Notes: generated by a model from the letters alone, not told the origin. 64,000 bases of DNA from JADFQT01 sp965216025 (GCA_965216025.1 CBDCEX010000018.1:1116001-1180000); one strand, 5' to 3'. Shown: positions 15,154 through 24,421, numbered from the stretch's first letter. Made by a program: numbers and translations.

Positions 15154-18100
15154 TTAAACCGGAATCCCACCCCTTTCCGGGTTGGACTCGGAAAGGGGGG
15201 CTGGCAGGAGGTCTACAGTCTCGGGCCCCAGCAGACGCTCCAGCCGCACCTTCAGTTCTTCGGTGTAGCCGGTACTGACCACCGGCAACTCCATCAGAAC
15301 TCGCTTGCCGCCGGTCTGGATTTGCAAATTCACCCGGTCTTTACCCGGGTATTCCAGCAGGACCTGGATTACCTCTCGTAACAGATAGGAATCCTCCACG
15401 GCGTCGGCGGACTCGCTGATCGCCAAGGATACGACTCTGGATTGGACTGGGGGGGAATTGCCATTACCCGCGCCATTACCGGCGATGGTCGAGGAAGCGT
15501 CGGCTTGGGCAACGGTGCCCGTTGTGGGGTGGGCGCCAGCGCCATTGGTAGCTGCCCGCTGCGCCTTGGCGCCAGCGTCATCTGGCTGGGTATTGGTCTG
15601 GCCATTGGCGGGCTGACCATTAGAAAGGGCTCTGGTGGTGTATTGTTCCACCTGCTCGCAAGCCAAAGATAACTGGTCGCCTCGCGATCTCAATTTGCCG
15701 CTGATTCTTATCAGGCGGCCCGCCACCCATTCCTCCTGCGTCCGGTCCAATATATCGGGCCAAACCACCACTTCCAGCGGGCCGCCCAGCAAGTCCAGGT
15801 TGACAATTAGGAATTTCTTCTGCTCTCTGGTGTAACGTTCGGTAACCGAGGCAACGTGACCAAGGACGGACAAGGTCTGCCCCTGCAGCTCCTCGTCCAA
15901 CTGCTCCAGGGAAGTGAGGCAATCACCATCCTCTATTCCCGCCAGCTCAAACAGGGGATTATGCGATAGCGGCAACCCCAAAAATTCCTTTTCCTGCTCG
16001 CCCCTTTCTTGGTCGGATAGCTCCGGGCCGGTCAACGGGATTCCTGCCATGGTAACGCCGCCGGAACCGGTGGACCCGGAACCGTTTGAACCGGAACCGG
16101 TGGGCATGGAATCGAACATGCTGGTTTGGCCGGAGTTACGCATTCGGGTCGCCAACTGGGCCGAGGCTATTATTTGCTCCAGGCTGGCTAAGAAGGCGCC
16201 ACGAGGTCCCAGGCTGTCGAAGGCTCCCGCCTTGACCAGGCTTTCCAGCGTGCGTCGATTCAGTCCGCTAACGTCGGCACGCTGGCAAAAATCATCGATG
16301 GACTGGAAGAGTCCATGCTCCTTGCGCTCGGCAACGATAGGGAGGATAGCGCCCTCCCCCACCGTTTTAACTGCCGCCAGTCCAAAGCGCAGCGACGGCG
16401 TAGGGCCACTGTCCTTGTCGATGGTGAAAAACTCTTCGGACCGGTTTATGTCGGGAAGCAGAACCGGTATCTTCAACTTGGAACACTCGTTGATGGAGCT
16501 TACCACCCTCTCCGTGTTGTCCAACCGGGAGTTGAGCACCGACGCCATGTATTCCAGGGGGTAATGAGCCTTGAAGTAGGCTGTCCAGTAAGAGATCATG
16601 GCGTAGCTTACGCTGTGGGCCTTGTTGAAGGCATACCCGGCGAAGGGCTCTATTAAATCGAAGACCTGGATGGCCAGCTCCTCGCTGAACCCATTGCCCT
16701 GGGCTCCCGCGACAAACCGGTCCCGCTCCTGGGCCATCAACGAAGCGATCTTCTTGCCCATCGCCTTCCGAACGACGTCGGCCTCCCCCAACGTGTAGCC
16801 GGCAAAGCGCTGTAGTATGAGCAGCACCTGGTCCTGGTAGACGATAATGCCATAGGTCTCGTCCAGCAACTCTTTCATGCTTTCGTGGGGGTAGGAGGTG
16901 GGTATGCGGCCATGCTTGGCTTCGATGAAAGAGGAGATATGCTCCATGGGGCCGGGACGGTATAGGGCAATCATGGCCGCTATATCCCCCAAATTTGAGG
17001 GTTTTAGCTGCTTAATGTTGCGCTGCATCCCGGCGCTTTCCAATTGGAACAGATCGGTGGTCTTGCCGGAAGAGAGCAGGTCAAAAGTTGCTTGATCATC
17101 CAGCGGCAGGCGGTTCAGATCTATTTTTATTCCCTGATTCTGGTCCAGCAGCTTGACGGCCCGATCCAGGATGGACAGGTTGGTCAGTCCCAGGAAATCC
17201 ATCTTGAGTAGACCAAGCTTGGCCACCGGATCCATGGAATATTGAGTCATCATGACCGGGCTGTCTTCGTCGCCCCGAGTCGGTCGCTGCAGCGGCACCG
17301 TCCCGGTCAAAGGTTCATCGGCGATCAGAACACCGGCGGCGTGGGTGCTCACGTGATGGACAATGCCTTCCAGCCCCTGAGCGTTGTCCACCAGCTTCTT
17401 GACCGTCTCTTCGTCGTTATAAGCCTGCTGGAACTCCGGATTGGCCTGCAGGGCATCCTCCAGAGTGCGGGATTTGAAAGGCACCATGCGGGCGATGCGG
17501 GCGACTTCACCGTAGCCCATACCCAGCCCCCGGCCAACATCCCGTAGAACGGCTTTGGCCCTCATGGTGCCGAAGGAAATTATCTGCGCAACCCGGTCGC
17601 TCCCGTAGCGTTCTATAACATAGTGGAGCACCTCGTCGCGGCGGTCGTCCTGGAAATCCATGTCGATATCAGGCATCTCTTTCCGTTCCATATTGAGGAA
17701 ACGCTCAAAGATCAGCCCATATTCCATGGGGTCGATATCGGTTATTCCCAAACAATAAAGCGCCACGCTGCCGGCGGCGCTGCCTCTAACGGCGGACAGG
17801 ATGCCCTGCCGTCGGACGAAATCGATGATGTCCCAAACCACCAGAAAGTAGTTGGCGAATTGGGTGTATCGAATCACCTCCAATTCATACTTGAGCCGTT
17901 GCTCCACCTCGGGCGTGGGCCCCTCGGACCCGGGTCTATGATAGCGGCGCTGGAAGCCCTCCCAGCAAAGCTGGGTCAGGTATTCATCAGCATCCATGTC
18001 ATTGGGAGTATCGTATTTTGGCAGGTGGGTTTGGCCAAATCCCAACTCCACTTGGCACATATCGGCGATGCGCTGCGTGTTTTCCAGGGCTTCCGGATGC

Positions 18101-18861
18101 TCCGGGAACAGACCGGCCATCTCCTCCGGACTCTTGATGAAGTAAGAATCGTCTTCCATCCGCAGACGCTTCTCATCGTTGATGGTGGTGTTGGTCTGAA
18201 TGCAGATGTAGATATCTTGGAAGGGCGCGTGTTCCTTCATTACGTAGTGGGAGTCGTTGGTAACCACCAAGGGCAGGTCCAATTCCCGGCTCAGGGATAC
18301 CAAACCCTGGTTTATCTCGTCTAGCTGAGGGACATGCTGATGGGCCTGGAGCTCCAGAAAATAGCCATCGCCGAACAACTCTTTGTACCAGAGGGCGGCC
18401 TGCTTGGCGCCGGCCAGGTCACCGTCGGCCAGCAATCGGGGAACCTCGGCCGAGGGACATCCAGAAAGACAGATAAGCCCTTGACTGCGTTCCGCCAGCA
18501 ACTCTTTGTCGATGCGGGGCCGGTAATGGAACCCTTCCAGGTGGGCCTGGGTAACCAGCTGCATCAGGTTCTGGTAGCCGGTATTATCCCTGGCCAGGAG
18601 CACCAGGTGGTGGGGGCTGCGCTCGGAGTTGGTCTTGTCCCGCCGGCTGCCGTGGGCGACGTAGACCTCGCAGCCGATAATGGGCTTTATACCGGCCTCT
18701 TTGCACTCGGAGTAAAAGTCCACCACGCCGTAGAGGGAACCGTGGTCGGTAATCGCCAGGGCGTCCATTCCCAGGTTCTTGGTCTGAGCCACCATCTCCT
18801 TGATCCGGCTGATGCCATCCAACATGCTGTACTCGGTATGGACGTGCAGGTGAGTGAACAA
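15154..18861 (-). CDS. dnaE: DNA polymerase III alpha subunit
   Basis: 1235 residues. The PHP domain starts FTHLHVHTEYSMLDG (H4, H6, H8) and runs to about 280. The polymerase catalytic aspartates are in PDIDMDF (397-403). The finger and HhH region (NKAHSVSYAMISYWTAYFKAHYPLEYMA) and an OB-fold near 1000-1080 follow. Low-complexity linkers rich in Gly/Ser (about 920-940) and Asn/Ala/Thr (about 1090-1150) separate the C-terminal parts; the last about 75 residues resemble a small beta domain found in DnaE tails. It is the replicative polymerase. The PHP histidines appear intact, so proofreading by this domain is possible. Confidence 0.96.
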   Translation of the reverse strand: MFTHLHVHTEYSMLDGISRIKEMVAQTKNLGMDALAITDHGSLYGVVDFYSECKEAGIKPIIGCEVYVAHGSRRDKTNSERSPHHLVLLARDNTGYQNLMQLVTQAHLEGFHYRPRIDKELLAERSQGLICLSGCPSAEVPRLLADGDLAGAKQAALWYKELFGDGYFLELQAHQHVPQLDEINQGLVSLSRELDLPLVVTNDSHYVMKEHAPFQDIYICIQTNTTINDEKRLRMEDDSYFIKSPEEMAGLFPEHPEALENTQRIADMCQVELGFGQTHLPKYDTPNDMDADEYLTQLCWEGFQRRYHRPGSEGPTPEVEQRLKYELEVIRYTQFANYFLVVWDIIDFVRRQGILSAVRGSAAGSVALYCLGITDIDPMEYGLIFERFLNMERKEMPDIDMDFQDDRRDEVLHYVIERYGSDRVAQIISFGTMRAKAVLRDVGRGLGMGYGEVARIARMVPFKSRTLEDALQANPEFQQAYNDEETVKKLVDNAQGLEGIVHHVSTHAAGVLIADEPLTGTVPLQRPTRGDEDSPVMMTQYSMDPVAKLGLLKMDFLGLTNLSILDRAVKLLDQNQGIKIDLNRLPLDDQATFDLLSSGKTTDLFQLESAGMQRNIKQLKPSNLGDIAAMIALYRPGPMEHISSFIEAKHGRIPTSYPHESMKELLDETYGIIVYQDQVLLILQRFAGYTLGEADVVRKAMGKKIASLMAQERDRFVAGAQGNGFSEELAIQVFDLIEPFAGYAFNKAHSVSYAMISYWTAYFKAHYPLEYMASVLNSRLDNTERVVSSINECSKLKIPVLLPDINRSEEFFTIDKDSGPTPSLRFGLAAVKTVGEGAILPIVAERKEHGLFQSIDDFCQRADVSGLNRRTLESLVKAGAFDSLGPRGAFLASLEQIIASAQLATRMRNSGQTSMFDSMPTGSGSNGSGSTGSGGVTMAGIPLTGPELSDQERGEQEKEFLGLPLSHNPLFELAGIEDGDCLTSLEQLDEELQGQTLSVLGHVASVTERYTREQKKFLIVNLDLLGGPLEVVVWPDILDRTQEEWVAGRLIRISGKLRSRGDQLSLACEQVEQYTTRALSNGQPANGQTNTQPDDAGAKAQRAATNGAGAHPTTGTVAQADASSTIAGNGAGNGNSPPVQSRVVSLAISESADAVEDSYLLREVIQVLLEYPGKDRVNLQIQTGGKRVLMELPVVSTGYTEELKVRLERLLGPETVDLLPAPLSESNPERGGIPV

Positions 18862-19067
18862 CGGTGGGACGCCTCTCCTCTCCAGGCTGTTTTCTACGCT
18901 GTTTTCTACGCTGTTTTGCTTGGGGACCCAACAGTATTATAAAAAGGCGGGCATGGCAAGGAGATTTTCGCCCAGCCCGTAGGTAGGCCGGGGAGGATGA
19001 TACAACCAAACACAAAACCAACGGTCGCCGAAACGAGGGGCGTAGAGGGTGCCTAAATAGCCAGTTT

Positions 19068-19142
19068 CTCGCCCTTGGCAAGGGGGAGATTAAGAGGGGG
19101 TGTTGTGACCCCTCCTAACCTCCCCTTAGTAAGGGGAGGTAC
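19068..19142. repeat. Dispersed repeat family D
   Basis: GCCCTTGGCAAGGGGGAGAT, then CCTCCTAACCTCCCCTTAGT and AAGGGGAGGT, form two nested palindromes. Related blocks lie at 46841 and 50638. Confidence 0.5.
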
Positions 19143-19162
19143 ATTTCGAAAACCCCGCAGAT

Positions 19163-19192
19163 CAAAAACACCCCGCTTTTTGGAGTGCGGGG
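19163..19192 (-). terminator. Rho-independent terminator
   Basis: On the minus strand CCCCGC, a short AT-rich loop, GCGGGG, then TGTTTTT. It lies downstream of the 91-residue gene ending at 19305. Confidence 0.7.
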
Positions 19193-19304
19193 ATAATCGC
19201 CGCCGGGACTATTTTTGGTTGGCCTTCGGGGGCACCGGCTCAGTCTAACCGATTAGAATTTAAGGGCCCAGAGGACCAAAGGCGCGGGCCCTGGCCCCAA
19301 CGGG

Positions 19305-19580
19305 TTACTCTTCCTCCTCGTTTTCCAAGTGGTCGGCCACAGTCTCCTTCACCACCTTTTTGGTACGAGAGGCGCCTTTATCATCTCCCCAGGTGGAAGC
19401 TTCAACGTAGTTTTTAAACTCCCGGATTTCACCGCAGATCTGGCATACACCGGAGCTGACCGGGCCGGTAGCGGGTTGGATTGCCCAATGATGGCAACAT
19501 TGGGGTTCCGCCTGCTCCTCTAACTGCTCTTCTATCGTGTCAGTAACGGGCGGTTCAGTAATGGGCGCCTGTTGAGTCAT
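19305..19580 (-). CDS. Hypothetical small protein with Cys/His cluster
   Basis: 91 residues. CCHHWAIQPATGPVSSGVCQICGE (about 28-51) offers Cys/His pairs, CCHH and CQIC, that could bind zinc. The ends are acidic (NEEEE) and Gln/Glu-rich (EEQLEEQAEPQ). No other domain is recognised. AT-rich upstream DNA and a good terminator downstream suggest a monocistronic, probably well-expressed gene. GGAAGGTTGGTGG precedes the ATG. Function unknown. Confidence 0.65.
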   Translation of the reverse strand: MTQQAPITEPPVTDTIEEQLEEQAEPQCCHHWAIQPATGPVSSGVCQICGEIREFKNYVEASTWGDDKGASRTKKVVKETVADHLENEEEE

Positions 19581-20026
19581 TCCACCAACCTTCCAATGAT
19601 AGTAATTATTAATAATACTAACAAAGTTGGGTTAGTTTGTCAATGTACAGTTAGCGTGAAAGTTGTCTTTTTCTTGACTTTAATTATTGCACCGAGTTTC
19701 TGGACGTTAGTCCAAATACAAACTGGAGAGAACTTCGGAAGTGCCAGAGGAGCCCAGAAAACTAGGGTTTTCCTTACTCTTTAATCCCCAAGGGGCGGAG
19801 AACATCAATAGGGGGCTAGGTTATTAAAGTGACAAAATATTCATCAACTGGCATCAATAGGGGGCAAAGTGGGACCAAAGTGGGACCAGTTTAGGGATAT
19901 ACCCTTCCGTGTTTAAGGTTAGATTAGGCCATATCCGCAGAAGCCAAAGTATCCGGTCATGAGGATGGATTCTGAAAGGAGGAATGCGATGTTCTGTCAG
20001 AATAGTTCAAGCCGTAATACTGTGGT
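19581..20026. other. AT-rich divergent intergenic region with direct repeats
   Basis: About 445 bases. Two copies of CATCAATAGGGGGC (19803-19816, 19852-19865) are followed by tandem AAAGTGGGACC units. The strong ribosome site AAAGGAGG at about 19975-19982 lies next to ATG codons at 19984 and 19989 that are out of frame with the gene at 20027. Confidence 0.5.
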
Positions 20027-21178
20027 ATGGCTTCCCTGGTGGTCCTGGGTTTTATTGCCGTAATGCTGCTGTTTACCACCGGCGTAGCCAGGGGCGATGG
20101 CCCCGGCGGGAATGACCGTAAAATAATGGTAGATGGGGTCAAGGTCAACGGTGAAGAGCTCGTACTTTACGAGCAGATGCTGGCCATGACGGCTCAGCTG
20201 GACCTGCTAGAGACCCAACTGAACGCCCGTATCGACGCCCGTATCGAGGACCTGGAGACCGACCTGCTGGCGGACGCTCAGACCAAACATGAGCAGCTAT
20301 TCGATCAGCTCCATGAGACCCACCTAGAAGACCCCTACGACGTGGGGATAACCGCCTGCACCGAAATCGTCTCCGACGCAGGCTACGGTGGGGAAATAGG
20401 CTTAGGCACCACACTGTCTGGGACAAGTAAGCTTGGGAGCGTCGTTTTCGGTAACGGTGTCGAAATAGACCTCGAGGCGGATGCAAACTACGTAGCGTCT
20501 GCCCAGGTGGGCGCCGCCACCGGTATTACCCTCGAAGCCTGCCTCAACGGCGTTGACGTCAGGCAGGATGATTCCGGCGGTGTCCCCACCACGGACGAGA
20601 CGGCTTTCGAGAAATCGCTGGAGGACCATGCTGAGCAGATACGCAGCAACCTGATAACAGCTTTGAATGCCCTGGACATGGATGGCGCTTCCCTCAACAA
20701 TTCTCTGAACCTCTTGAGGGACGTAAATCTGGTCCCCGACCCCGTCGATGTCGTGGTCAGTGGCCTGCCCAATCCCGCTCTCCTAAGCTCGCTGCCCTTG
20801 AACAGCGACATGGACAACCTGCTGACCCACGCCACGGAGGTGGTTCCCACCAGGCTGGATGAACTCGTGGTGGACTGCTCCGTTTCCCAGCCTGGTTTCA
20901 TCGCAGATGCCTGCGACGTGGTCACCGACGTCGAGGCCGTCCTGGACCCCGTCCTGGACCCGGTGTTGGACGCCATTGGTGTCCTCAAAACATCCATAGA
21001 TGCAGTGCAGAGCGCCGTGGACCCCATCGTCGGCAAGCTGGACGTCCTCAGAGCAAACATAATTCAAGTTTCGGGGCGGGCTCAAATAATCATCGACAAG
21101 GTGGAGGCCGTCGGAGTCGTGGTGGAGGGCATCAGAGGCGTGGTGGACGACATCTTGGGCGGCGGCGGTATCTTTTAG
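20027..21178 (+). CDS. Secreted hypothetical protein with coiled coil
   Basis: 383 residues. The N-terminus (MASLVVLGFIAVMLLFTTGV) is a signal peptide or anchor. Residues about 38-90 form a predicted coiled coil with heptad-like Leu/Ile (QLDLLETQLNARIDARIEDL). The rest is rich in Asp/Val, with repeated VLDPVLDPVLD and VDPIVGKLD motifs near 300-340 and a Gly-rich end. No enzyme motif seen. The start is uncertain: the only strong ribosome site in the area serves ATGs in other frames 38-43 bases upstream, so a small indel may hide a longer N-terminus. Function unknown. Confidence 0.65.
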   Translation: MASLVVLGFIAVMLLFTTGVARGDGPGGNDRKIMVDGVKVNGEELVLYEQMLAMTAQLDLLETQLNARIDARIEDLETDLLADAQTKHEQLFDQLHETHLEDPYDVGITACTEIVSDAGYGGEIGLGTTLSGTSKLGSVVFGNGVEIDLEADANYVASAQVGAATGITLEACLNGVDVRQDDSGGVPTTDETAFEKSLEDHAEQIRSNLITALNALDMDGASLNNSLNLLRDVNLVPDPVDVVVSGLPNPALLSSLPLNSDMDNLLTHATEVVPTRLDELVVDCSVSQPGFIADACDVVTDVEAVLDPVLDPVLDAIGVLKTSIDAVQSAVDPIVGKLDVLRANIIQVSGRAQIIIDKVEAVGVVVEGIRGVVDDILGGGGIF

Positions 21179-21296
21179 AAGGCGCCGGAGCAGAGCGCTG
21201 AACCGCTACAAGACGCCTGGTGGTCTATTCCGGGCACCTCGATGCAAGGGAGCGGGCAGTTAGGGTCCGGAGATTTCGCCAAGGGATCGCCACAGG

Positions 21297-21542
21297 TTAG
21301 ATGGTGACCGCTACTCGTGGTTCGGTTGACACCGTAACCTCGTCAGCTGGCTCTTCCGGTATGGGTTCGCTATCTTCAGTCAGTTCTTGGACGATCATTT
21401 CTATTACTTCTTGGATGTTCTTTAGTGCTTCCTCGCGGGTATCCCCCCAGCTGGTAGCGGCATACTGCAAGAGGGCTGGGCAGTGAACAGACCACTTCTC
21501 TTCGTCGGGCTCAATGACAACACGGAATACATAGGTCTTCAC
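21297..21542 (-). CDS. HicB-like antitoxin-family protein
   Basis: About 81 residues from a GTG at 21540-21542, preceded by GAAGGAGC; an upstream in-frame ATG adds 28 residues with no ribosome site. The core (YVFRVVIEPDEEKWSVHCPA, then WGDTREEALKNIQEVIEMIV) is the partial RNase-H-like fold of HicB/UPF0150 proteins. HicB neutralises the HicA mRNA interferase, but no HicA-like gene lies beside it, so it may be a solitary member with another role. Confidence 0.75.
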   Translation of the reverse strand: MKTYVFRVVIEPDEEKWSVHCPALLQYAATSWGDTREEALKNIQEVIEMIVQELTEDSEPIPEEPADEVTVSTEPRVAVTI

Positions 21543-21680
21543 TTTTCCGCTCCTTCGGTCTTTAACATTGCGGATTTGGTTACTCACCAGTTGGGATCGG
21601 GTCAAGGGGTATATATGCGGGGTCAATACGAACTGATGACGCAGTACGTCTACTGGCCCAGCAGGTTCCGGTAATTACGG

Positions 21681-22751
21681 TCAATGCGGCGTGGTTATCT
21701 CCTGGGTCACCACGCGGGTCACACCCCAGCCGGCCAGCCAGGCCGAATGACGTCCGTCTCCACCGGCCACTACCACCACAATGTCATCGGGCGTCAGGGT
21801 AATCGGCACCAGAGTATCCGGATTTGTTTCGTCGATCCACGCCGGCCAGTTGCGGTTCCCGTAGTGCGCTATGTTTACCAGGTCGCGCAAGGGCATGCGG
21901 GCGTTCTGGAAAACGTATTCCCGGACGTCGGCTTTGGACAATCCGTAAGCATGTATCTCGGTGGCATGCTCCGGGCAAAGCACCAAGGTAACCTGAGCGC
22001 CGGTACCGATCTGATAGTAGTTGGAAAAGCCGGTAACCTTGGTCGACTCCACCAGGGTCCGCAGAATGTCTATCCCAGTGGAAACGGTGCTCTCCATCAC
22101 CACGTACATGCCCCTTATGGCGGAGAGGGTCAGCATGCTGGATTGGGGATCCAGGCCCAGCTCCACGTGGCGGGGCTCCCAGGGACTGCGCTCCTCATTT
22201 TCCGCGAAACAGAAGGTATAGCGGGCCGGCAGCGCCAGGGTGGCCTTGTCCATCTCGCCGGGGATCAGGTCCGCGATATTTCGAACCACCAGCCGCAGGG
22301 CGCGACCGATGACGGCATTGGCCCGATAACCCGGACCGAAGCAGCCGGTATCGCCATTGATGCCCAGCTGCCGCGCGATGGGTCCATTGACTATGGTTAC
22401 CGGCGCCGCTCCGCCGGTAGTGGCCTGGCAGCCCGCCAGGTTGAATTCCGGCTGGAGCATGGCCTTCACCCCAGCGACGACGACCGGAAAGTGCTCGGGC
22501 CGGCAACCGGCCATCACTGCGTTTATCGCCACCTTCTCCAGGCTAACCCGCACGTTTTGAGGCTGGATTACACCCAAGGAAAGGGAAGGGTCCTCGCCAT
22601 AGCCGCCCAGCATGTTGCGAACCAGGTCTTCGGTGGCGGGAACCACCGGCAGACCGTCGGTCCAGCCCCTTTCCTCGTAGTAGTCTTGGATCAGGTCGAA
22701 GGAGTCGGACACCTGCACCCGGCGCGATTGGAGTGTAGTAGGATTCGCCAT
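21681..22751 (-). CDS. Conserved protein of unknown function, partner of the UGSC selenoprotein
   Basis: 356 residues, soluble. Motifs include RGWTDGLPVVPATEDLVRNM near the N-terminus, AINAVMAGCRPEHFPVVVAG, a Gly-rich stretch with NGDTGCFGPGYRANAVIGRA, and LVLCPEHATEI. I know this type of sequence only as uncharacterised proteins. Cysteines in GCRPEHF, AGCQATTGG, TGCFGPG and LCPEHA may form a redox or metal site. It starts 56 bases after the selenoprotein stop on the same strand, so the two are probably one operon and may act as one enzyme. Function not known. Confidence 0.75.
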   Translation of the reverse strand: MANPTTLQSRRVQVSDSFDLIQDYYEERGWTDGLPVVPATEDLVRNMLGGYGEDPSLSLGVIQPQNVRVSLEKVAINAVMAGCRPEHFPVVVAGVKAMLQPEFNLAGCQATTGGAAPVTIVNGPIARQLGINGDTGCFGPGYRANAVIGRALRLVVRNIADLIPGEMDKATLALPARYTFCFAENEERSPWEPRHVELGLDPQSSMLTLSAIRGMYVVMESTVSTGIDILRTLVESTKVTGFSNYYQIGTGAQVTLVLCPEHATEIHAYGLSKADVREYVFQNARMPLRDLVNIAHYGNRNWPAWIDETNPDTLVPITLTPDDIVVVVAGGDGRHSAWLAGWGVTRVVTQEITTPH

Positions 22752-22807
22752 TGCCTTCCTCGCCTTAAATTAAAGGGACCGGCTTTATTACACGGGATAT
22801 TCCCGGT

Positions 22808-23350
22808 TCAGCCGGTGGTCAAGAGGCCAACGATTTCCTCGGCGAAGTCGTGGGCCATCTGCTTAACCTGGGGAACCGACTTGGGGGCCAGAGGGCTGGG
22901 CAGGATCACAATGCGGGCGCCGGGCATGCCCAAGGAATTGGCCCGAGCCTGGGCCGCCCTGGTAAACGCGCTGGTGATGACGCTAACGGAAGGAATACCC
23001 CGGGACTCGGTCTTGACTGTGTCGTGGAGACCCCACGCCGTGCAGGACCCTCAATCAGCTATGCCGTGTATTACGGCGTCACACTCCTCAATCAGCTCAT
23101 CCAGAGTCTCTTCGGCGCAGGGGGCGCTGAAGCTGAACTTACTGCGGTAAATCACCTTCTTGGCGTGGTATTTCTGCACCAGCACCGACTGCAGCTCTTC
23201 TAAGAAAGCGTCGGCGTGGTATTTCCGGTTTTCCAGCAGACCTACCACCTTGCCTTCCAGACTGGGGAGTACCGCGCTTACTCCAACCTCCTCGGGCACC
23301 TCTTCAAGTCGGGGATCCAGAATCTGGATAGTGCGGGATTCGGTGGTCAT
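22808..23350 (-). CDS. UGSC-family selenoprotein (in-frame TGA read as selenocysteine)
   Basis: 180 residues if TGA at 23051-23053 is read as Sec100. The start ATG (23348-23350) follows GAGGAGAG. Before the TGA the protein is a sensible domain (VVGLLENRKYHADAFLEEL ... IEECDAVIHGIAD). After it the same frame continues for 80 codons with ordinary protein (GSCTAWGLHDTVKTESRGI, MPGARIVILPSPLAP, ending GLLTTG and TGA at 22808-22810). The Sec-Gly-Ser-Cys site is the defining motif of the UGSC (seleno)protein family. A hairpin with a GGUCU loop starts 13 bases after the UGA, as bacterial SECIS elements do. Read with a stop it would lose its redox site. Reaction unknown. SelB, SelA and tRNA-Sec genes are not in this window. 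Confidence 0.85.
23023..23037 (-). promoter_or_regulatory. Bacterial SECIS-like hairpin
   Basis: In the mRNA, CGUGG and CCACG form a perfect 5-base-pair stem closing a GGUCU loop; the loop begins 19 bases after the UGA. The E. coli fdhF SECIS loop also contains GGUCU, and bacterial SECIS elements place a loop G about 16-37 bases after UGA. A few lower pairs (CUG with CAG) could extend it. Confidence 0.75.
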
Positions 23351-23530
23351 AGCTTTCTCTCCTCGTATCCCTTGGCCTCGTATTGCTGAGCCCTTGGCCC
23401 GTGTTCGAGCACCCAAGTAGGTTAAACAAAGGGGCAATAATTGTCCAGTGCTAGCGAATTTTATGCTGACTTGGTATAAAGTGTATTCGCGAGCGAAAGG
23501 AGTCCAATCTTTAAGGGGAGAAGGCACGTT

Positions 23531-24421
23531 GTGAATGATCCATCCCTAGTTCCAGCGATGGTTCCGGGACCTCCGGAGGAATCCTCGGCCACGGTGGGCG
23601 AGTTGCGAATTCGCTACCTGGACTGGGGTGGGGATGGCCCGCCGGTGCTGGCTCTGCACGGCTTGGCTTCCTCGGGCCATTGGTACGAAAGAGTGGCTGC
23701 CCGGCTCGGCCCTAGCTACCGCATCATCGCTCCCGACCAGCGAGGGCACGGCCGGACTACCCAGGCGCCCAGTGGCTATGACTGGGAGACGCTAGCTCGG
23801 GATATGGTCGGTCTGCTAGATCATCTGGGTCTGGACCGGGTCGCGGTTTTGGGACATTCCTGGGGCGGGCACGTGGCTACCAATCTGGCGGCGCGGTTCC
23901 CCCAGCGGGTCAGCCGGTTGGTGCTAATCGATGGGGGATTCCAAAACGGCCGCCTGCTGCCCGACGCCACCGAGGCAAACTTCCGGGTCCGGTTTGGACC
24001 CCGCGACGTCTCCGGGGGCCGGGAGGACTTTCTGGAAAGGCTGCGGGTTCAGCTGGCCGAATGCTGGGGCGAAGACTTGGAGCGTATCGTGCAAACGATG
24101 GTCTACGAGGATGAGAATGGGCAGATTAGGGACATTCTCCAACCGGATCATCACTCCCAGGTGCTGACGTCCATGTGGAACGAACCTCCTTCAGAAATAA
24201 TTCCACAAATCAGCTGCCCTATTCTGATCGTGCCCGCCGGCCCCAAAGCCGATCGGGCCAATACCGAATTCTCCAGAATGCGAGATATTATGGTGGCGGC
24301 CGCGGCCCAGGCTGCCAGGCAGGTCCAGGTCCGCTGGATTCCGAAAACTATTCACGATATCGGTTATCACAAGCCCCAGGAGTTGGCCCAGGTCATTCAG
24401 GAGTTTCTTGAGGAGGAGTAG
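23531..24421 (+). CDS. Alpha/beta hydrolase
   Basis: 296 residues from a GTG. Alpha/beta-hydrolase fold: oxyanion-hole motif LHGLASSGHWY, nucleophile elbow GHSWGGHV, an acid in the later strand region, and a late His (TIHDIGYHKP). The GTG is preceded by GGGGAG. The substrate is unknown; the family includes esterases, epoxide hydrolases and dehalogenases. It overlaps the start of the downstream nuclease gene by 14 bases and diverges from the selenoprotein operon. Confidence 0.88.
   Translation: MNDPSLVPAMVPGPPEESSATVGELRIRYLDWGGDGPPVLALHGLASSGHWYERVAARLGPSYRIIAPDQRGHGRTTQAPSGYDWETLARDMVGLLDHLGLDRVAVLGHSWGGHVATNLAARFPQRVSRLVLIDGGFQNGRLLPDATEANFRVRFGPRDVSGGREDFLERLRVQLAECWGEDLERIVQTMVYEDENGQIRDILQPDHHSQVLTSMWNEPPSEIIPQISCPILIVPAGPKADRANTEFSRMRDIMVAAAAQAARQVQVRWIPKTIHDIGYHKPQELAQVIQEFLEEE

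Larger units (their letters stand above)
18862..19304. other. Intergenic region with repeats and a terminator
   Basis: About 440 bases. It contains tandem copies of TGTTTTCTACGC just upstream of dnaE (18887-18920), a family D palindromic block at 19068-19142, and a terminator at 19163-19192. No gene seen. Confidence 0.5.

Noticed and set aside
21684..23150. 488-residue frame on the plus strand
   Set aside because: It covers the selenoprotein operon in antisense and has no family features; the minus-strand genes are better supported.
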